Of a DNA stretch of 21,894 nt, positions 1 through 6,698 are shown piece by piece. The notes beneath the pieces are model-generated. The model searched no databases. It was given only the letters and a program-made list of their open reading frames with translations, and was not told the DNA's origin. Source of the DNA: an uncultured Candidatus Competibacteraceae bacterium (GTDB lineage: Bacteria; Pseudomonadota; Gammaproteobacteria; Competibacterales; Competibacteraceae). The stretch is taken from assembly GCA_937960715.1 (NCBI GenBank), contig CALGOO010000340.1, positions 1 through 21,894 on the forward strand, read 5' to 3'. Made by a program: the position numbers and the translations under genes. Each line of letters starts with the position of its first letter. The stretch's first letter is position 1.

Positions 1-60
1 TTCATAGCTCCATACTCTCAAAAGTTGGAGCCTCCGAGAAAGCCGGGGCGGTTCAAATGA

Positions 61-597
61 CTAATATCGCGCTGTTGAATACGCCGGCAGATCCACCACA
101 TCCACCAGGTAGTACAACTCCGTCGTCCGCGCTGTCCCTAACCCCGCTGGCGCCGACACTTTGATCTGCTTCGCTGCCTTCTCAATCGCCGCCGCGCTCT
201 TGAACGCCCACTCGATCCCACTCTTCGGCAATCCCATCCCGCCCGCATTCGGCCGCAGCTTCAGTGTCCCGCGCTTCTTCGACGGCACTCGATAATCGCC
301 TACTTGCCGCCATGCCGTGATCGAATACTCAAGCCGGTCCGACATCGCCGCATCCATCACAGCCCCGATATCGGAGGCATCCCACTGAAACACCACGCCG
401 AAGATCCCATCGCCATCGGAATACACCGGCGGATACGCAATCGACTTCACCTCCAACCCAAACGGCGTATACAGCGTCATCCGCTCCACCGACCGTTTGT
501 ACACCGCCCCCATCGACACCATCGACTTCGGCAGTTTCGCCCCCGAGTCTCCTTCAAACACCAGCCCCGCCACGAACCCCAGATTCAATTCAGCCAT
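61..597 (-). CDS. Unrecognised 178-residue protein
   Basis: I do not recognise this protein and assign no function. It has 178 residues, no cysteine, no signal peptide and no membrane segment; the composition suggests a soluble, beta-rich protein. The start is well supported: a strong Shine-Dalgarno sequence (AGGAGG, 604-609 on the minus strand) lies six bases before the ATG at 597. Codon use differs from the neighbours. Glycine is mostly GGG, and alanine, serine and valine codons mostly end in G (GCG, TCG, GTG), whereas adjacent genes favour C-ending codons such as GGC and GCC. That hints at horizontal origin, perhaps from a phage or mobile element, but nothing else in the window confirms this. 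It follows the DAHP synthase gene on the same strand after a 60-base gap with no visible terminator, so co-transcription is possible. Confidence 0.6.
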   Translation of the reverse strand: MAELNLGFVAGLVFEGDSGAKLPKSMVSMGAVYKRSVERMTLYTPFGLEVKSIAYPPVYSDGDGIFGVVFQWDASDIGAVMDAAMSDRLEYSITAWRQVGDYRVPSKKRGTLKLRPNAGGMGLPKSGIEWAFKSAAAIEKAAKQIKVSAPAGLGTARTTELYYLVDVVDLPAYSTARY

Positions 598-657
598 CTC
601 ACACCTCCTCAGGATCGCAAAGATAAAAGACAGAAGTAAGCCCGCATTTTTATCGCT

Positions 658-1767
658 CTACTTGGCCAATGCCCGCCGCGCGCGCACGGCCTGTGCCAGT
701 TGGTCGAGCAGGCGCACGGAATCCTCCCAGCCGATGCAGGGGTCGGTGATGCTTTGACCGTACACCAGGGGTTGATCGAGGCGCAGATCCTGCCGGCCCT
801 CGACCAGATGGGATTCCACCGCCACCCCCATGATCCGCGCGCTGCCCGCGGCGATTTGCTCGGCGACCGCCGCGCCCGAGACCAATTGCCGCTGGAACCC
901 TCCGGGAGTGTTCCCGTGCGAGAGATCGATCATCAACCATTCGGGCAAATTGGACCGGGCGAGTTCGGCGCAAGCCGCCTCCACGCTCGTCTGATCGTAG
1001 TTGGGCTGGCTCCCCCCGCGTAGGATGATGTGGCAGTCGGTGTTGCCCAGGGTATCGACGATCGCCACCTGCCCGGATTTATGCACCGATAGAAAGTGAT
1101 GGCGCTGGCGGGCGGCCAGAATCGCCGCGATGGCGATCCGCACGTTGCCGTCGGTGCCGTTCTTGAACCCGACCGGTGACGACAGCCCGGAAGCGAGTTC
1201 GCGATGCACCTGCGACTCGGTGGTCCGCGCTCCGATGGCGCCCCAGGAGACCAGATCGCCGATGTACTGGGGAGAGATCACGTCGAGGAATTCGCAGCCG
1301 GCGGGAACGCCCACCTGATTGATGCGCACGAGCAGGTCGCGGGCGATACGCAGCCCCTCGTTGATCCGGAAGCTGCCGTTCAGATAGGGATCGTTGATCA
1401 GGCCCTTCCACCCGATGGTGGTGCGCGGTTTCTCGAAATAGACCCGCATGACGATTTCGAGATCTTCGCCCAACCGGTCGCGCTCCGCCTTCAGGCGCGA
1501 CGCATAGTCCAGCGCGGAAGCCGGATCGTGAATGGAGCAAGGCCCGATGACTACCAGGAGCCGGTCGGAGACGCCATGCACGATGGCGCGCACGTTGTTG
1601 CGGGTCTCCGAGATGAACGCTTCCACCGGCGTGTTCTTGATCGGAAAGAACTGAATCAGGTGCATGGGCGGCGGCAACGGCACGATGTTCTCGATGCGCT
1701 GGTCATCGGTCGCCGAAGTGCGGTCGGTCAGCGGGGACGCCAACCCGTCGTTGGGGAAATCGGTCAT
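658..1767 (-). CDS. aroG: 3-deoxy-7-phosphoheptulonate (DAHP) synthase, class I
   Basis: This enzyme condenses phosphoenolpyruvate with erythrose 4-phosphate to DAHP, the first step of the shikimate pathway to aromatic amino acids, in the cytoplasm. The 369-residue product follows the AroF/AroG/AroH pattern throughout. It has RIENI near residue 24, GPCSIHDP with the metal-ligand cysteine at about 77, FEKPRTTIGWKG, the segment SWGAIGARTTESQVHRELAS, GFKNGTDG, CHIILRGG and ESHLVEG. The open frame extends 33 codons further upstream, but I chose the ATG at 1767. The enzyme family starts near here, and an AAGAGA ribosome-binding site sits ten bases before it. The N-terminal arm needed for amino-acid feedback inhibition is present. 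Which amino acid inhibits it cannot be read from the sequence, so the symbol aroG stands for the family rather than a proven isozyme. It is transcribed divergently from the Fur-family regulator. Confidence 0.93.
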   Translation of the reverse strand: MTDFPNDGLASPLTDRTSATDDQRIENIVPLPPPMHLIQFFPIKNTPVEAFISETRNNVRAIVHGVSDRLLVVIGPCSIHDPASALDYASRLKAERDRLGEDLEIVMRVYFEKPRTTIGWKGLINDPYLNGSFRINEGLRIARDLLVRINQVGVPAGCEFLDVISPQYIGDLVSWGAIGARTTESQVHRELASGLSSPVGFKNGTDGNVRIAIAAILAARQRHHFLSVHKSGQVAIVDTLGNTDCHIILRGGSQPNYDQTSVEAACAELARSNLPEWLMIDLSHGNTPGGFQRQLVSGAAVAEQIAAGSARIMGVAVESHLVEGRQDLRLDQPLVYGQSITDPCIGWEDSVRLLDQLAQAVRARRALAK

Positions 1768-1899
1768 GATCTGAGTATCTCTTGGTAAGGAATATCGGTG
1801 TTTCGAGCGGGCACTGGGCCATCCTGTTGCCTTGGAGTTTATTCCGCATCGCGCCGAATAATCCATGCGGTGGTCGGTCTCCTGCCATGCCGTGCATCG

Positions 1900-1928
1900 T
1901 TGACTGCCGGTAAATGCAACCCTATTGC
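1900..1928 (+). promoter_or_regulatory. Putative sigma70 promoter of the Fur-family regulator gene
   Basis: TTGACT at 1900-1905 is followed, after a 17-base spacer, by TATTGC at 1923-1928. The -35 matches the consensus at five of six positions; the -10 is weaker. The -10 lies inside the inverted repeat at 1914-1930, so a bound repressor would block it. This is what autoregulation would need. Position relative to the ATG at 1962 is suitable. Confidence 0.4.
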
Positions 1929-1930
1929 AT
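1914..1930. promoter_or_regulatory. Metalloregulator operator, box 1
   Basis: ATGCAACCCTATTGCAT is a perfect 6-5-6 inverted repeat (ATGCAA and TTGCAT around CCCTA). It sits 31 bases before the start of the Fur-family regulator and overlaps its candidate -10 element. Fur-family repressors bind palindromes of this length. The GCAA-N5-TTGC core resembles, from memory, the half-sites reported for the nickel regulator Nur of Streptomyces more than the AT-rich enterobacterial Zur or Fur boxes. A near-identical palindrome lies at 11960-11978 and a degenerate one at 2416-2432. Binding by the adjacent regulator is inferred. Confidence 0.6.
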
Positions 1931-1961
1931 AAATTGATACCTTGTGATTTATTGGCGCCCC

Positions 1962-2405
1962 ATGATCGAAGAAATTGCCATCTCCCCCGATGTCCGCGAA
2001 ACCGCCCGGCAACGCCTGCAAACGCTGGGTCAGCGGGTAACGCCGGCGCGCCTGGCGACGCTGGCCACGCTGCTGGATTCGCCGAATGCGCTCAGCCATC
2101 ACGAGGTGGTGGCCAGGATCGTGGCCCGTGGCGAGCACTGCGACCGCGTGACCCTTTATCGCGTGCTGGAATGGCTGGTCGAGCAAGGATTGGCCCACAA
2201 AGTGGCGGGCGAGGATCGATCCTGGCGGTTCGGCGCGATGCTCGACGAGAACCATCAGCACCCGCATTTTTGTTGCCTGCGCTGCGGCAAGGTGCTCTGC
2301 CTCGACACCCTGCGCCCCGCGCTGATTCTGGGATTGCCACCGGGCTACACCTTCCAGCGGGCGGAAATCACGATCCAGGGTACTTGCCCGGCGTGTTCTC
2401 CCTAA
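1962..2405 (+). CDS. zur: Fur-family metal-responsive repressor, Zur-like
   Basis: This 147-residue protein is a Fur-superfamily transcription factor that, with its metal bound, represses metal-uptake genes. Residues 1-90 form the winged helix (LGQRVTPARLATLATLL, then DRVTLYRVLEWLVEQGLAHKV). Residues 91-147 form the dimerisation domain. It carries a His-rich loop with H98, H100 and H102 and two CxxC pairs, C105/C108 and C142/C145, the usual structural zinc site. The ATG at 1962 was preferred over a GTG six codons upstream because the family starts at this point. Assignment as Zur rests mainly on context: the next genes encode a ZrgA/DUF2796-type metal transport cluster. Its apparent operators (1914-1930, 2416-2432, 11960-11978) look partly like nickel-regulator boxes, so sensing of nickel or cobalt cannot be excluded. 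Confidence 0.8.
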   Translation: MIEEIAISPDVRETARQRLQTLGQRVTPARLATLATLLDSPNALSHHEVVARIVARGEHCDRVTLYRVLEWLVEQGLAHKVAGEDRSWRFGAMLDENHQHPHFCCLRCGKVLCLDTLRPALILGLPPGYTFQRAEITIQGTCPACSP

Positions 2406-2413
2406 AGCGATTT

Positions 2414-2442
2414 TTGCGCAATTCAATTGCATGAAATAATCG
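2414..2442 (+). promoter_or_regulatory. Putative promoter of the zrgA-like operon
   Basis: TTGCGC (2414-2419) and TAATCG (2437-2442) are separated by 17 bases and could form a sigma70 promoter ahead of the metal-uptake cluster. Both hexamers are only partial matches. The spacer contains most of the degenerate operator at 2416-2432, the arrangement expected for repression. Read-through from the regulator gene is also possible, since no terminator is visible. Confidence 0.3.
2416..2432. promoter_or_regulatory. Metalloregulator operator, box 2 (degenerate)
   Basis: The 17 bases GCGCAATTCAATTGCAT share the GCAA-N5-TTGC core with box 1. The right half-site TTGCAT is intact; the left half-site GCGCAA matches ATGCAA at four of six positions. 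It lies 144 bases before the zrgA-like start and within the candidate promoter, so it is the likely site through which the upstream regulator controls metal uptake. Confidence 0.45.
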
Positions 2443-2537
2443 ATTCAGAGGATCGGGATTGGGAATTCTTCGAGGATGTGGCCCGCACCAACAACGAACT
2501 GGTGCGAGGCTACAAGCGGTTGCAGAACGAATTTTAA
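2427..2537 (+). CDS. Possible 36-residue leader ORF or gene remnant
   Basis: A short frame opens at TTG 2427 and ends at TAA 2537, encoding about 36 residues. The sequence is protein-like: an acidic first half (DSEDRDWEFFEDVA) and a basic, helical-looking second half (NNELVRGYKRLQNEF). I do not recognise the family. The frame is the one used by the upstream repressor after its stop codon, and it ends 38 bases before the zrgA-like start. No good ribosome-binding site is seen, and the proposed start overlaps operator box 2. It could be a leader peptide, a remnant of a longer gene, or chance. Confidence 0.25.
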   Translation: MHEIIDSEDRDWEFFEDVARTNNELVRGYKRLQNEF

Positions 2538-2575
2538 GAGCCATCGGGTACTCGTATAGCCATGGAGATACCAAC

Positions 2576-3163
2576 ATGAAGCATCTCGCATCGACCCGCA
2601 TCGCCGCCGCGCTCGGATTCGCCCTGACGAACACCACCCTGCTGGCCGCCGAACCCCACGTCCACGGCGCCGGGACGCTGCAACTGGTCCTGGAAGGCGA
2701 CAGCCTGAACGCCGAATTGCGCCTGTCGGCGATGGATGTGGTGGGCTTCGAGCACGCGCCGCGAGAAGCCAAGCACAAGGAAGCGGTGAAAAAAGCCGTG
2801 GCGATGCTGAAGGATTCACGCAAGGTGTTGGCGCTTCCCGACGCCGCTCAATGCACCGCCGCGCCCGGCGCAGTGGAAAGCGAATTGCTGGAAGACGGGC
2901 ACGCGGCGGGTTACAAGCACGACAAGCACGACAAGCACGACAAGCACGAAGCCGGTCACGATCATGCCGATGGCGAAGCGCACGCCGATTTCGAGGTCAC
3001 CTATCGCTTCGACTGCCGCCGTCCCGAGACGCTCAAGCAAATCAAGACACTTTTGTTCCAACAGTTGCCCCGGCTGGAACGGCTCGATGTCGAAATGGTG
3101 ACCCCCGCCGGGCAACGGAGCCAGCGACTGGTTCCGGGACAGGACACCATCACCCTGCCATGA
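2576..3163 (+). CDS. zrgA: ZrgA-type (DUF2796) His-rich periplasmic metal-binding protein
   Basis: This 195-residue secreted protein resembles the DUF2796 family, whose Vibrio cholerae member ZrgA is part of a Zur-repressed zinc importer. A signal peptide of about 25 residues ends in LLAA, and the mature protein begins EPHVHGAGTLQLVLEGD, typical of the family. The segment VVGFEHAPR (about residues 59-67) is also typical. A flexible metal-binding loop at residues 114-133 contains KHD repeats, followed by GHDHADGEAHAD; at least eight histidines fall within about 25 residues. The chosen ATG at 2576 has GGAG eight bases upstream. The gene ends in an ATGA overlap with the ATPase gene, so translation is coupled. 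Likely role: capture of zinc, or another divalent metal, in the periplasm for the transporter encoded downstream. Confidence 0.85.
   Translation: MKHLASTRIAAALGFALTNTTLLAAEPHVHGAGTLQLVLEGDSLNAELRLSAMDVVGFEHAPREAKHKEAVKKAVAMLKDSRKVLALPDAAQCTAAPGAVESELLEDGHAAGYKHDKHDKHDKHEAGHDHADGEAHADFEVTYRFDCRRPETLKQIKTLLFQQLPRLERLDVEMVTPAGQRSQRLVPGQDTITLP
2915..2950 (+). repeat. Four tandem 9-base repeats encoding Lys-His-Asp
   Basis: AAGCACGAC is repeated three times, followed by AAGCACGAA, in frame with the zrgA-like gene. It encodes KHDKHDKHDKHE in the metal-binding loop. The identical codons suggest recent expansion by slippage, and the number of units may vary between strains. Confidence 0.9.
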
Positions 3164-3894
3164 CCAAAGCGCCAGCGGTCGAGGCGGACGCCATCCCGGC
3201 CATCGCCATCGGTGGGCTGCGTTTTCGCTGGCGACCGGATCGGCCTTGGGTGCTGGACATTCCCGCCTTCGCGCTGGCGGCGGGCGAGCGGCTATTTCTG
3301 GCGGGTCCGAGCGGTTCCGGCAAAAGCACCTTGCTGGCGCTGATCGCCGGCATCCACCGGACGACCGAGGGGCGGGTCGCGGTGCTCGGCGCCGATCTGA
3401 CTTCGCTCTCCGGTTCGGCTCGCGACCGCTTGCGCGCCGACCGGCTGGGCGTGATCTTCCAGATGTTCAACCTTTTGCCCTATCTCTCGGTGCTGGAAAA
3501 CGTGACGCTGCCGTGCCGGTTCTCGGCTGCCCGTCGCGCCCGCGCCATCGTCCCCACCGGATCGGTGCAAGCCGAAGCGCGCCGGCTGCTGGCGCATCTG
3601 GGCTTGGACGATCCCGGTCTGGAACGTCGCACCGCCGCCGAACTGTCGGTCGGACAACAACAGCGGGTGGCGGCGGCCCGCGCCCTGATCGGACGCCCGG
3701 AGCTGATCATCGCCGACGAACCCACCTCCGCCCTGGACGCCGACCGTCGCCTGGATTTCGTCGAACTGCTGCGCCGCGAATGCGAAAGCGCCGACGCCGC
3801 GTTATTGTTCGTCAGCCACGACCGTTCGCTGGCCGGCCATTTCGACCGGGTGGCGGAACTGCCTGCCCTCAACGCTGCGCCGTTCGCAGGGTGA
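3160..3894 (+). CDS. ABC transporter ATP-binding protein (LolD/MacB type), metal-uptake cluster
   Basis: This 244-residue cytoplasmic ATPase powers the permease encoded next. It shows Walker A GPSGSGKST at 49-57, the Q-loop VIFQMFNLLPYLSVLENV after residue 98, the signature LSVGQQQRV from 162, Walker B LIIADE at 182-187 and a switch histidine in VSHDRS. The Q-loop and signature are of the LolD/MacB/FtsE class, which pairs with FtsX-type permeases rather than classical importers. The ATG at 3160 overlaps the stop of the zrgA-like gene (ATGA); the longer open frame upstream is a shadow of that gene. The permease starts three bases after the stop. The substrate is inferred from context to be zinc or another divalent metal. 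Confidence 0.9.
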   Translation: MTKAPAVEADAIPAIAIGGLRFRWRPDRPWVLDIPAFALAAGERLFLAGPSGSGKSTLLALIAGIHRTTEGRVAVLGADLTSLSGSARDRLRADRLGVIFQMFNLLPYLSVLENVTLPCRFSAARRARAIVPTGSVQAEARRLLAHLGLDDPGLERRTAAELSVGQQQRVAAARALIGRPELIIADEPTSALDADRRLDFVELLRRECESADAALLFVSHDRSLAGHFDRVAELPALNAAPFAG

Positions 3895-3897
3895 AGC

Positions 3898-5157
3898 GTG
3901 GCTATCCTGACCCTCGCTGGCAAAAGCCTGTGGAGCCGCCGTCTCACCAGCGCGCTGGTGGTCCTCGCCATCGCCCTGAGCGTGACCTTGCTGCTCGGGG
4001 TCGAGCGCCTGCGCACCCAGGCCCGCGCCAGCTTCGCCAACACCCTGTCGGGCACCGACCTGATCGTCGGGGCGCGCGGCGGTCCGATCAACCTGCTGCT
4101 GTACAGCGTGTTCCGCATCGGCGATCCGACCAACAACGTCAACTGGACCAGCTATCGAACCCTCGCCGCCCATCCCCAAGTCGCCTGGACCGTGCCGCTG
4201 TCGCTCGGCGATTCGCACCGGGGCTTTCGAGTGCTGGGCACGAGCCGGGACTATTTCCAGCATTACCGCTACGGTCGCAACCAGCCCTTGCGACTCGCCG
4301 AGGGCCGCGAATTCGAGGACGTGTTCGACGCCGTGCTGGGCGCTGAGGTCGCCGACCGGCTCGGCTACCGGCTGGACCAGTCCATCGTCATCGCCCACGG
4401 TGCCGGCGAGGTCAGTTTCGCGCTGCACGACGACAAGCCGTTTCGCGTGGTCGGCGTCCTGGCGCGCACCGGCACGCCGGTGGACCAGACCATGCATGTC
4501 AGCCTGGAGGGCATCGAGGCGATTCATGTCGATTGGCGCGGCGGGGCGCCCGTTCCCGGAATGCGCCTGTCCGCTGAACAGGTGCGCCAGCTCGATCTGA
4601 CGCCCAAGACCATCACCGCTTTCCTGGTCGGCCTCAAGTCCAAGACCGCGATTTTCCGACTGCAACGCGAGATCAACGAATTCTCCGCCGAACCGCTGCT
4701 GGCGATCCTGCCGGGCCTGACCTTGCAACAGCTTTGGGATTTGATGGGTCTGGCGGAAAACGCGCTGTTGGTCGTGTCCGGTCTGGTGGTGCTGGTGGGA
4801 CTGACCGTGATGCTCGCGGCGTTGTTGACCGGCCTGAACGAGCGACGCCGGGAAATGGCGATTCTACGGGCCGTGGGCGCGCGGCCGGGGCAGATCTTCG
4901 CGCTGGTGTTGGGCGAATCGCTGACGCTGGCGCTGGCCGGCGCGGCCCTCGGCGTGTTGCTGCTCCAAGGGGCGCTGCTGCTGGCCGGGCCGGCGCTTCA
5001 AGCCCGATTGGGACTGGCCATCGCGGGTTGGCCACCGTCGGGGCACGAGCTGGCGCTCCTGGCGGGGGTGCTGGGTTGTGGAGCGTTGGCGGGACTCTTT
5101 CCGGCCTGGCGCGCTTACCGCTATTCTGTCGCCGACGGCATGACCATCCGGATTTGA
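3898..5157 (+). CDS. FtsX/MacB-type ABC permease, metal-uptake cluster
   Basis: This 419-residue inner-membrane protein starts at GTG 3898, three bases after the ATPase stop, with AGGG just upstream. One N-terminal membrane helix (about residues 12-33) is followed by a large periplasmic MacB-like core domain (about 34-275). Three C-terminal helices follow (about 283-310, 333-365 and 380-405), the FtsX fold. The cytoplasmic motif NERRREMAILRAVGARPGQI between helices two and three is the usual contact with the ATPase. Permeases of this class normally act as mechanotransmitters rather than channels, so how such a system would move metal is unclear. Co-occurrence with DUF2796 and DUF3299 genes matches the Vibrio zinc-uptake (Zrg) locus as I remember it. 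Confidence 0.88.
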   Translation: MAILTLAGKSLWSRRLTSALVVLAIALSVTLLLGVERLRTQARASFANTLSGTDLIVGARGGPINLLLYSVFRIGDPTNNVNWTSYRTLAAHPQVAWTVPLSLGDSHRGFRVLGTSRDYFQHYRYGRNQPLRLAEGREFEDVFDAVLGAEVADRLGYRLDQSIVIAHGAGEVSFALHDDKPFRVVGVLARTGTPVDQTMHVSLEGIEAIHVDWRGGAPVPGMRLSAEQVRQLDLTPKTITAFLVGLKSKTAIFRLQREINEFSAEPLLAILPGLTLQQLWDLMGLAENALLVVSGLVVLVGLTVMLAALLTGLNERRREMAILRAVGARPGQIFALVLGESLTLALAGAALGVLLLQGALLLAGPALQARLGLAIAGWPPSGHELALLAGVLGCGALAGLFPAWRAYRYSVADGMTIRI

Positions 5158-5160
5158 CCC

Positions 5161-5742
5161 ATGCATCGCTTCGTCCTGTTCATCGCCCTGTCGACGCTGT
5201 CGCTCTTCGGTTGCGATTCGTCGCCCCAGCCGCCAGCGCCCGCGTCGGCGCCCGTGGAACCGTCGGTCCAATCCGCCGCCAAGCCGCGCACGCTGGAATG
5301 GGACGATCTGATGCCGGCGGATTTCGATCCGGGAGCGCCGTTCAAGGATATCGACGTCACCACCCTGAACGACGACGATCCGCAGGCGCGGGAACTGATG
5401 GCGAAGTTGCGCAAGCTGTGGGACGAGGCCCCGGTCGTCGCGGCTCTGGACGGCGCCCGGGTTCGCCTGCCCGGCTTCGCCGTTCCCCTGGAAACCGACG
5501 GGCGGACCGCCACCCGGTTCTTACTGGTACCGTACTATGGGGCCTGCATCCACGTTCCGCCGCCACCGCTCAACCAAACGGTGTTGGTCGAAGCGCCGGC
5601 TGGGGCGAGCATTCAGGGCGTTTTCGATCCGGTTTGGGTTTCGGGACGGCTGGCGGTCCAGCGCGCCACCACCGACCTGGCCAACGCCGGCTACACCCTG
5701 ACCGCCACCGAGGTCCTTCCCTACGACGAAAAACAGCGTTGA
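5161..5742 (+). CDS. DUF3299 lipoprotein of the metal-uptake cluster
   Basis: This 193-residue predicted lipoprotein has a short signal peptide ending in the lipobox LFGC, with the lipidated cysteine at residue 18. A Pro/Ala-rich linker leads to a DUF3299 domain, recognised by EWDDLMPADFDPG, the LPGFAVPLE segment and the strongly conserved LLVPYYGACIHVPPPPLNQ. C184-type metal chemistry in this last motif (Cys and His two residues apart) is possible but unproven. The gene begins three bases after the permease stop and is the last of the operon. DUF3299 proteins regularly accompany the DUF2796-ABC cassette; their molecular function is not established to my knowledge. It converges with cbiO, and the 56 bases between them hold no convincing terminator. 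Confidence 0.85.
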   Translation: MHRFVLFIALSTLSLFGCDSSPQPPAPASAPVEPSVQSAAKPRTLEWDDLMPADFDPGAPFKDIDVTTLNDDDPQARELMAKLRKLWDEAPVVAALDGARVRLPGFAVPLETDGRTATRFLLVPYYGACIHVPPPPLNQTVLVEAPAGASIQGVFDPVWVSGRLAVQRATTDLANAGYTLTATEVLPYDEKQR

Positions 5743-5798
5743 AACGCATCCAGAGGGGTCCATGCACAACCTGCATTCGATCAAACGCTCCTTGGTCG

Positions 5799-6698
5799 TC
5801 ACTCCAACGGCCCGCGCCGCGAATGGGCGGGCGCTGGCTCCATGAAAGCGGCGGACGAAGGCCGACCCAACCGCTCCCGCAGCAACTCCAGCACCGCCTC
5901 GCGCGAACGCGGTGTGGGCTGGAGCCGATCTCGACCCATGCCAAGCATTTCCGTCACTTCCAGCAGCAACGGCGGACGCAACCGCGCCCGATGCAACACG
6001 TCTCGATTTCCCAACACCGCCGCCGTCTCCCCTTGACAGAGCACCGCCCCTTCGTGGAACACCGCCACCTGGTCGGCCCAGCCATAGGCCAAATCCACGT
6101 CGTGGGTCGAAAACACCAGGGTCGTGCCGGCCTCGCGCAACTGCTGCAAGACACCCAGCAAATGCGTCACACCGTGCGGATCGAGGCCGGCGGTCGGCTC
6201 GTCCAGCACCAGGATTTCCGGGCGCATGGCCAACACCCCGGCGATGGCGACCCGCTTTTTCTGGCCAAAACTGAGCGCATGGGTGGGGCGGTCAGCAAGA
6301 TGCGTCACGCGCAACGCCGTCAATGCCTCGTGAACCCGCTCGGCGGCTTCCGCTTCGGACAACCCCAGATTCAACGGCCCAAACGACACATCCTGCTCGA
6401 CCGTCGCGGCGAACAACTGGTCGTCAGGCTCCTGCAACACCAATCCCACCCGCCGCCGCCACTGGTTGAGCGCGCGGTGATCGTAACGGGCTGGTTGACC
6501 GTCGAGCCGGATTTCGCCGCGCGTGGGTTTGCAAGCACCGTTGAGATGCAGGAGAAGGGTGGTCTTGCCGGAGCCGTTGGGGCCGAGAACGGCCAGCTTC
6601 CAGCCGCGTTCGATGTTCAAGTCCAGACCGCGCAGCGCGGTTACGCCGCCGGGGTAGGCGTATTCCAACCCACGCGCCGCCAGCAGGGGCGCGGTCAT
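5799..6698 (-). CDS. cbiO: Cobalt ECF transporter ATPase CbiO
   Basis: This 299-residue cytoplasmic ATPase of the cobalt energy-coupling-factor transporter supplies energy to CbiMNQ. It has Walker A GPNGSGKTT at 39-47 and the ECF-type Q-loop VLQEPDDQLFAATVEQDVSFGP, whose QEPDDQLF element is diagnostic of CbiO/EcfA proteins. The signature LSFGQKKRVAIAGVLAM starts at 142, Walker B ILVLDE spans 162-167, and the switch histidine lies in FSTHDVD. The ATG at 6698 overlaps the stop of cbiQ (ATGA), so the longer open frame upstream is rejected. The final 40 or so residues extend beyond the ATPase core. It is the last gene of cbiMNQO and lies under control of the upstream cobalamin riboswitch. Confidence 0.95.
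   Translation of the reverse strand: MTAPLLAARGLEYAYPGGVTALRGLDLNIERGWKLAVLGPNGSGKTTLLLHLNGACKPTRGEIRLDGQPARYDHRALNQWRRRVGLVLQEPDDQLFAATVEQDVSFGPLNLGLSEAEAAERVHEALTALRVTHLADRPTHALSFGQKKRVAIAGVLAMRPEILVLDEPTAGLDPHGVTHLLGVLQQLREAGTTLVFSTHDVDLAYGWADQVAVFHEGAVLCQGETAAVLGNRDVLHRARLRPPLLLEVTEMLGMGRDRLQPTPRSREAVLELLRERLGRPSSAAFMEPAPAHSRRGPLE

Noticed and set aside
1..60. Possible start of another minus-strand gene at the window edge (ATG at position 5 or 13)
   Set aside because: The ATG at 13 is followed by a stop after three codons, and the one at 5 leaves too little sequence to support a gene.
1844..1870. Inverted repeat CCGCAT / ATGCGG upstream of the DAHP synthase gene
   Set aside because: The arms are six bases with a 15-base gap and there is no supporting context; such a repeat is common by chance in GC-rich DNA.
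2915..2950. Short tandem repeats as a CRISPR-like array
   Set aside because: Units are 9 bases, contiguous, without spacers and in frame within a gene; they encode a metal-binding loop.
5762..5776. Inverted repeat ATGCA-CAACC-TGCAT resembling the metalloregulator boxes
   Set aside because: It is 15 rather than 17 bases, so the half-sites are two bases closer, and it lies between two convergent gene ends rather than in a promoter.
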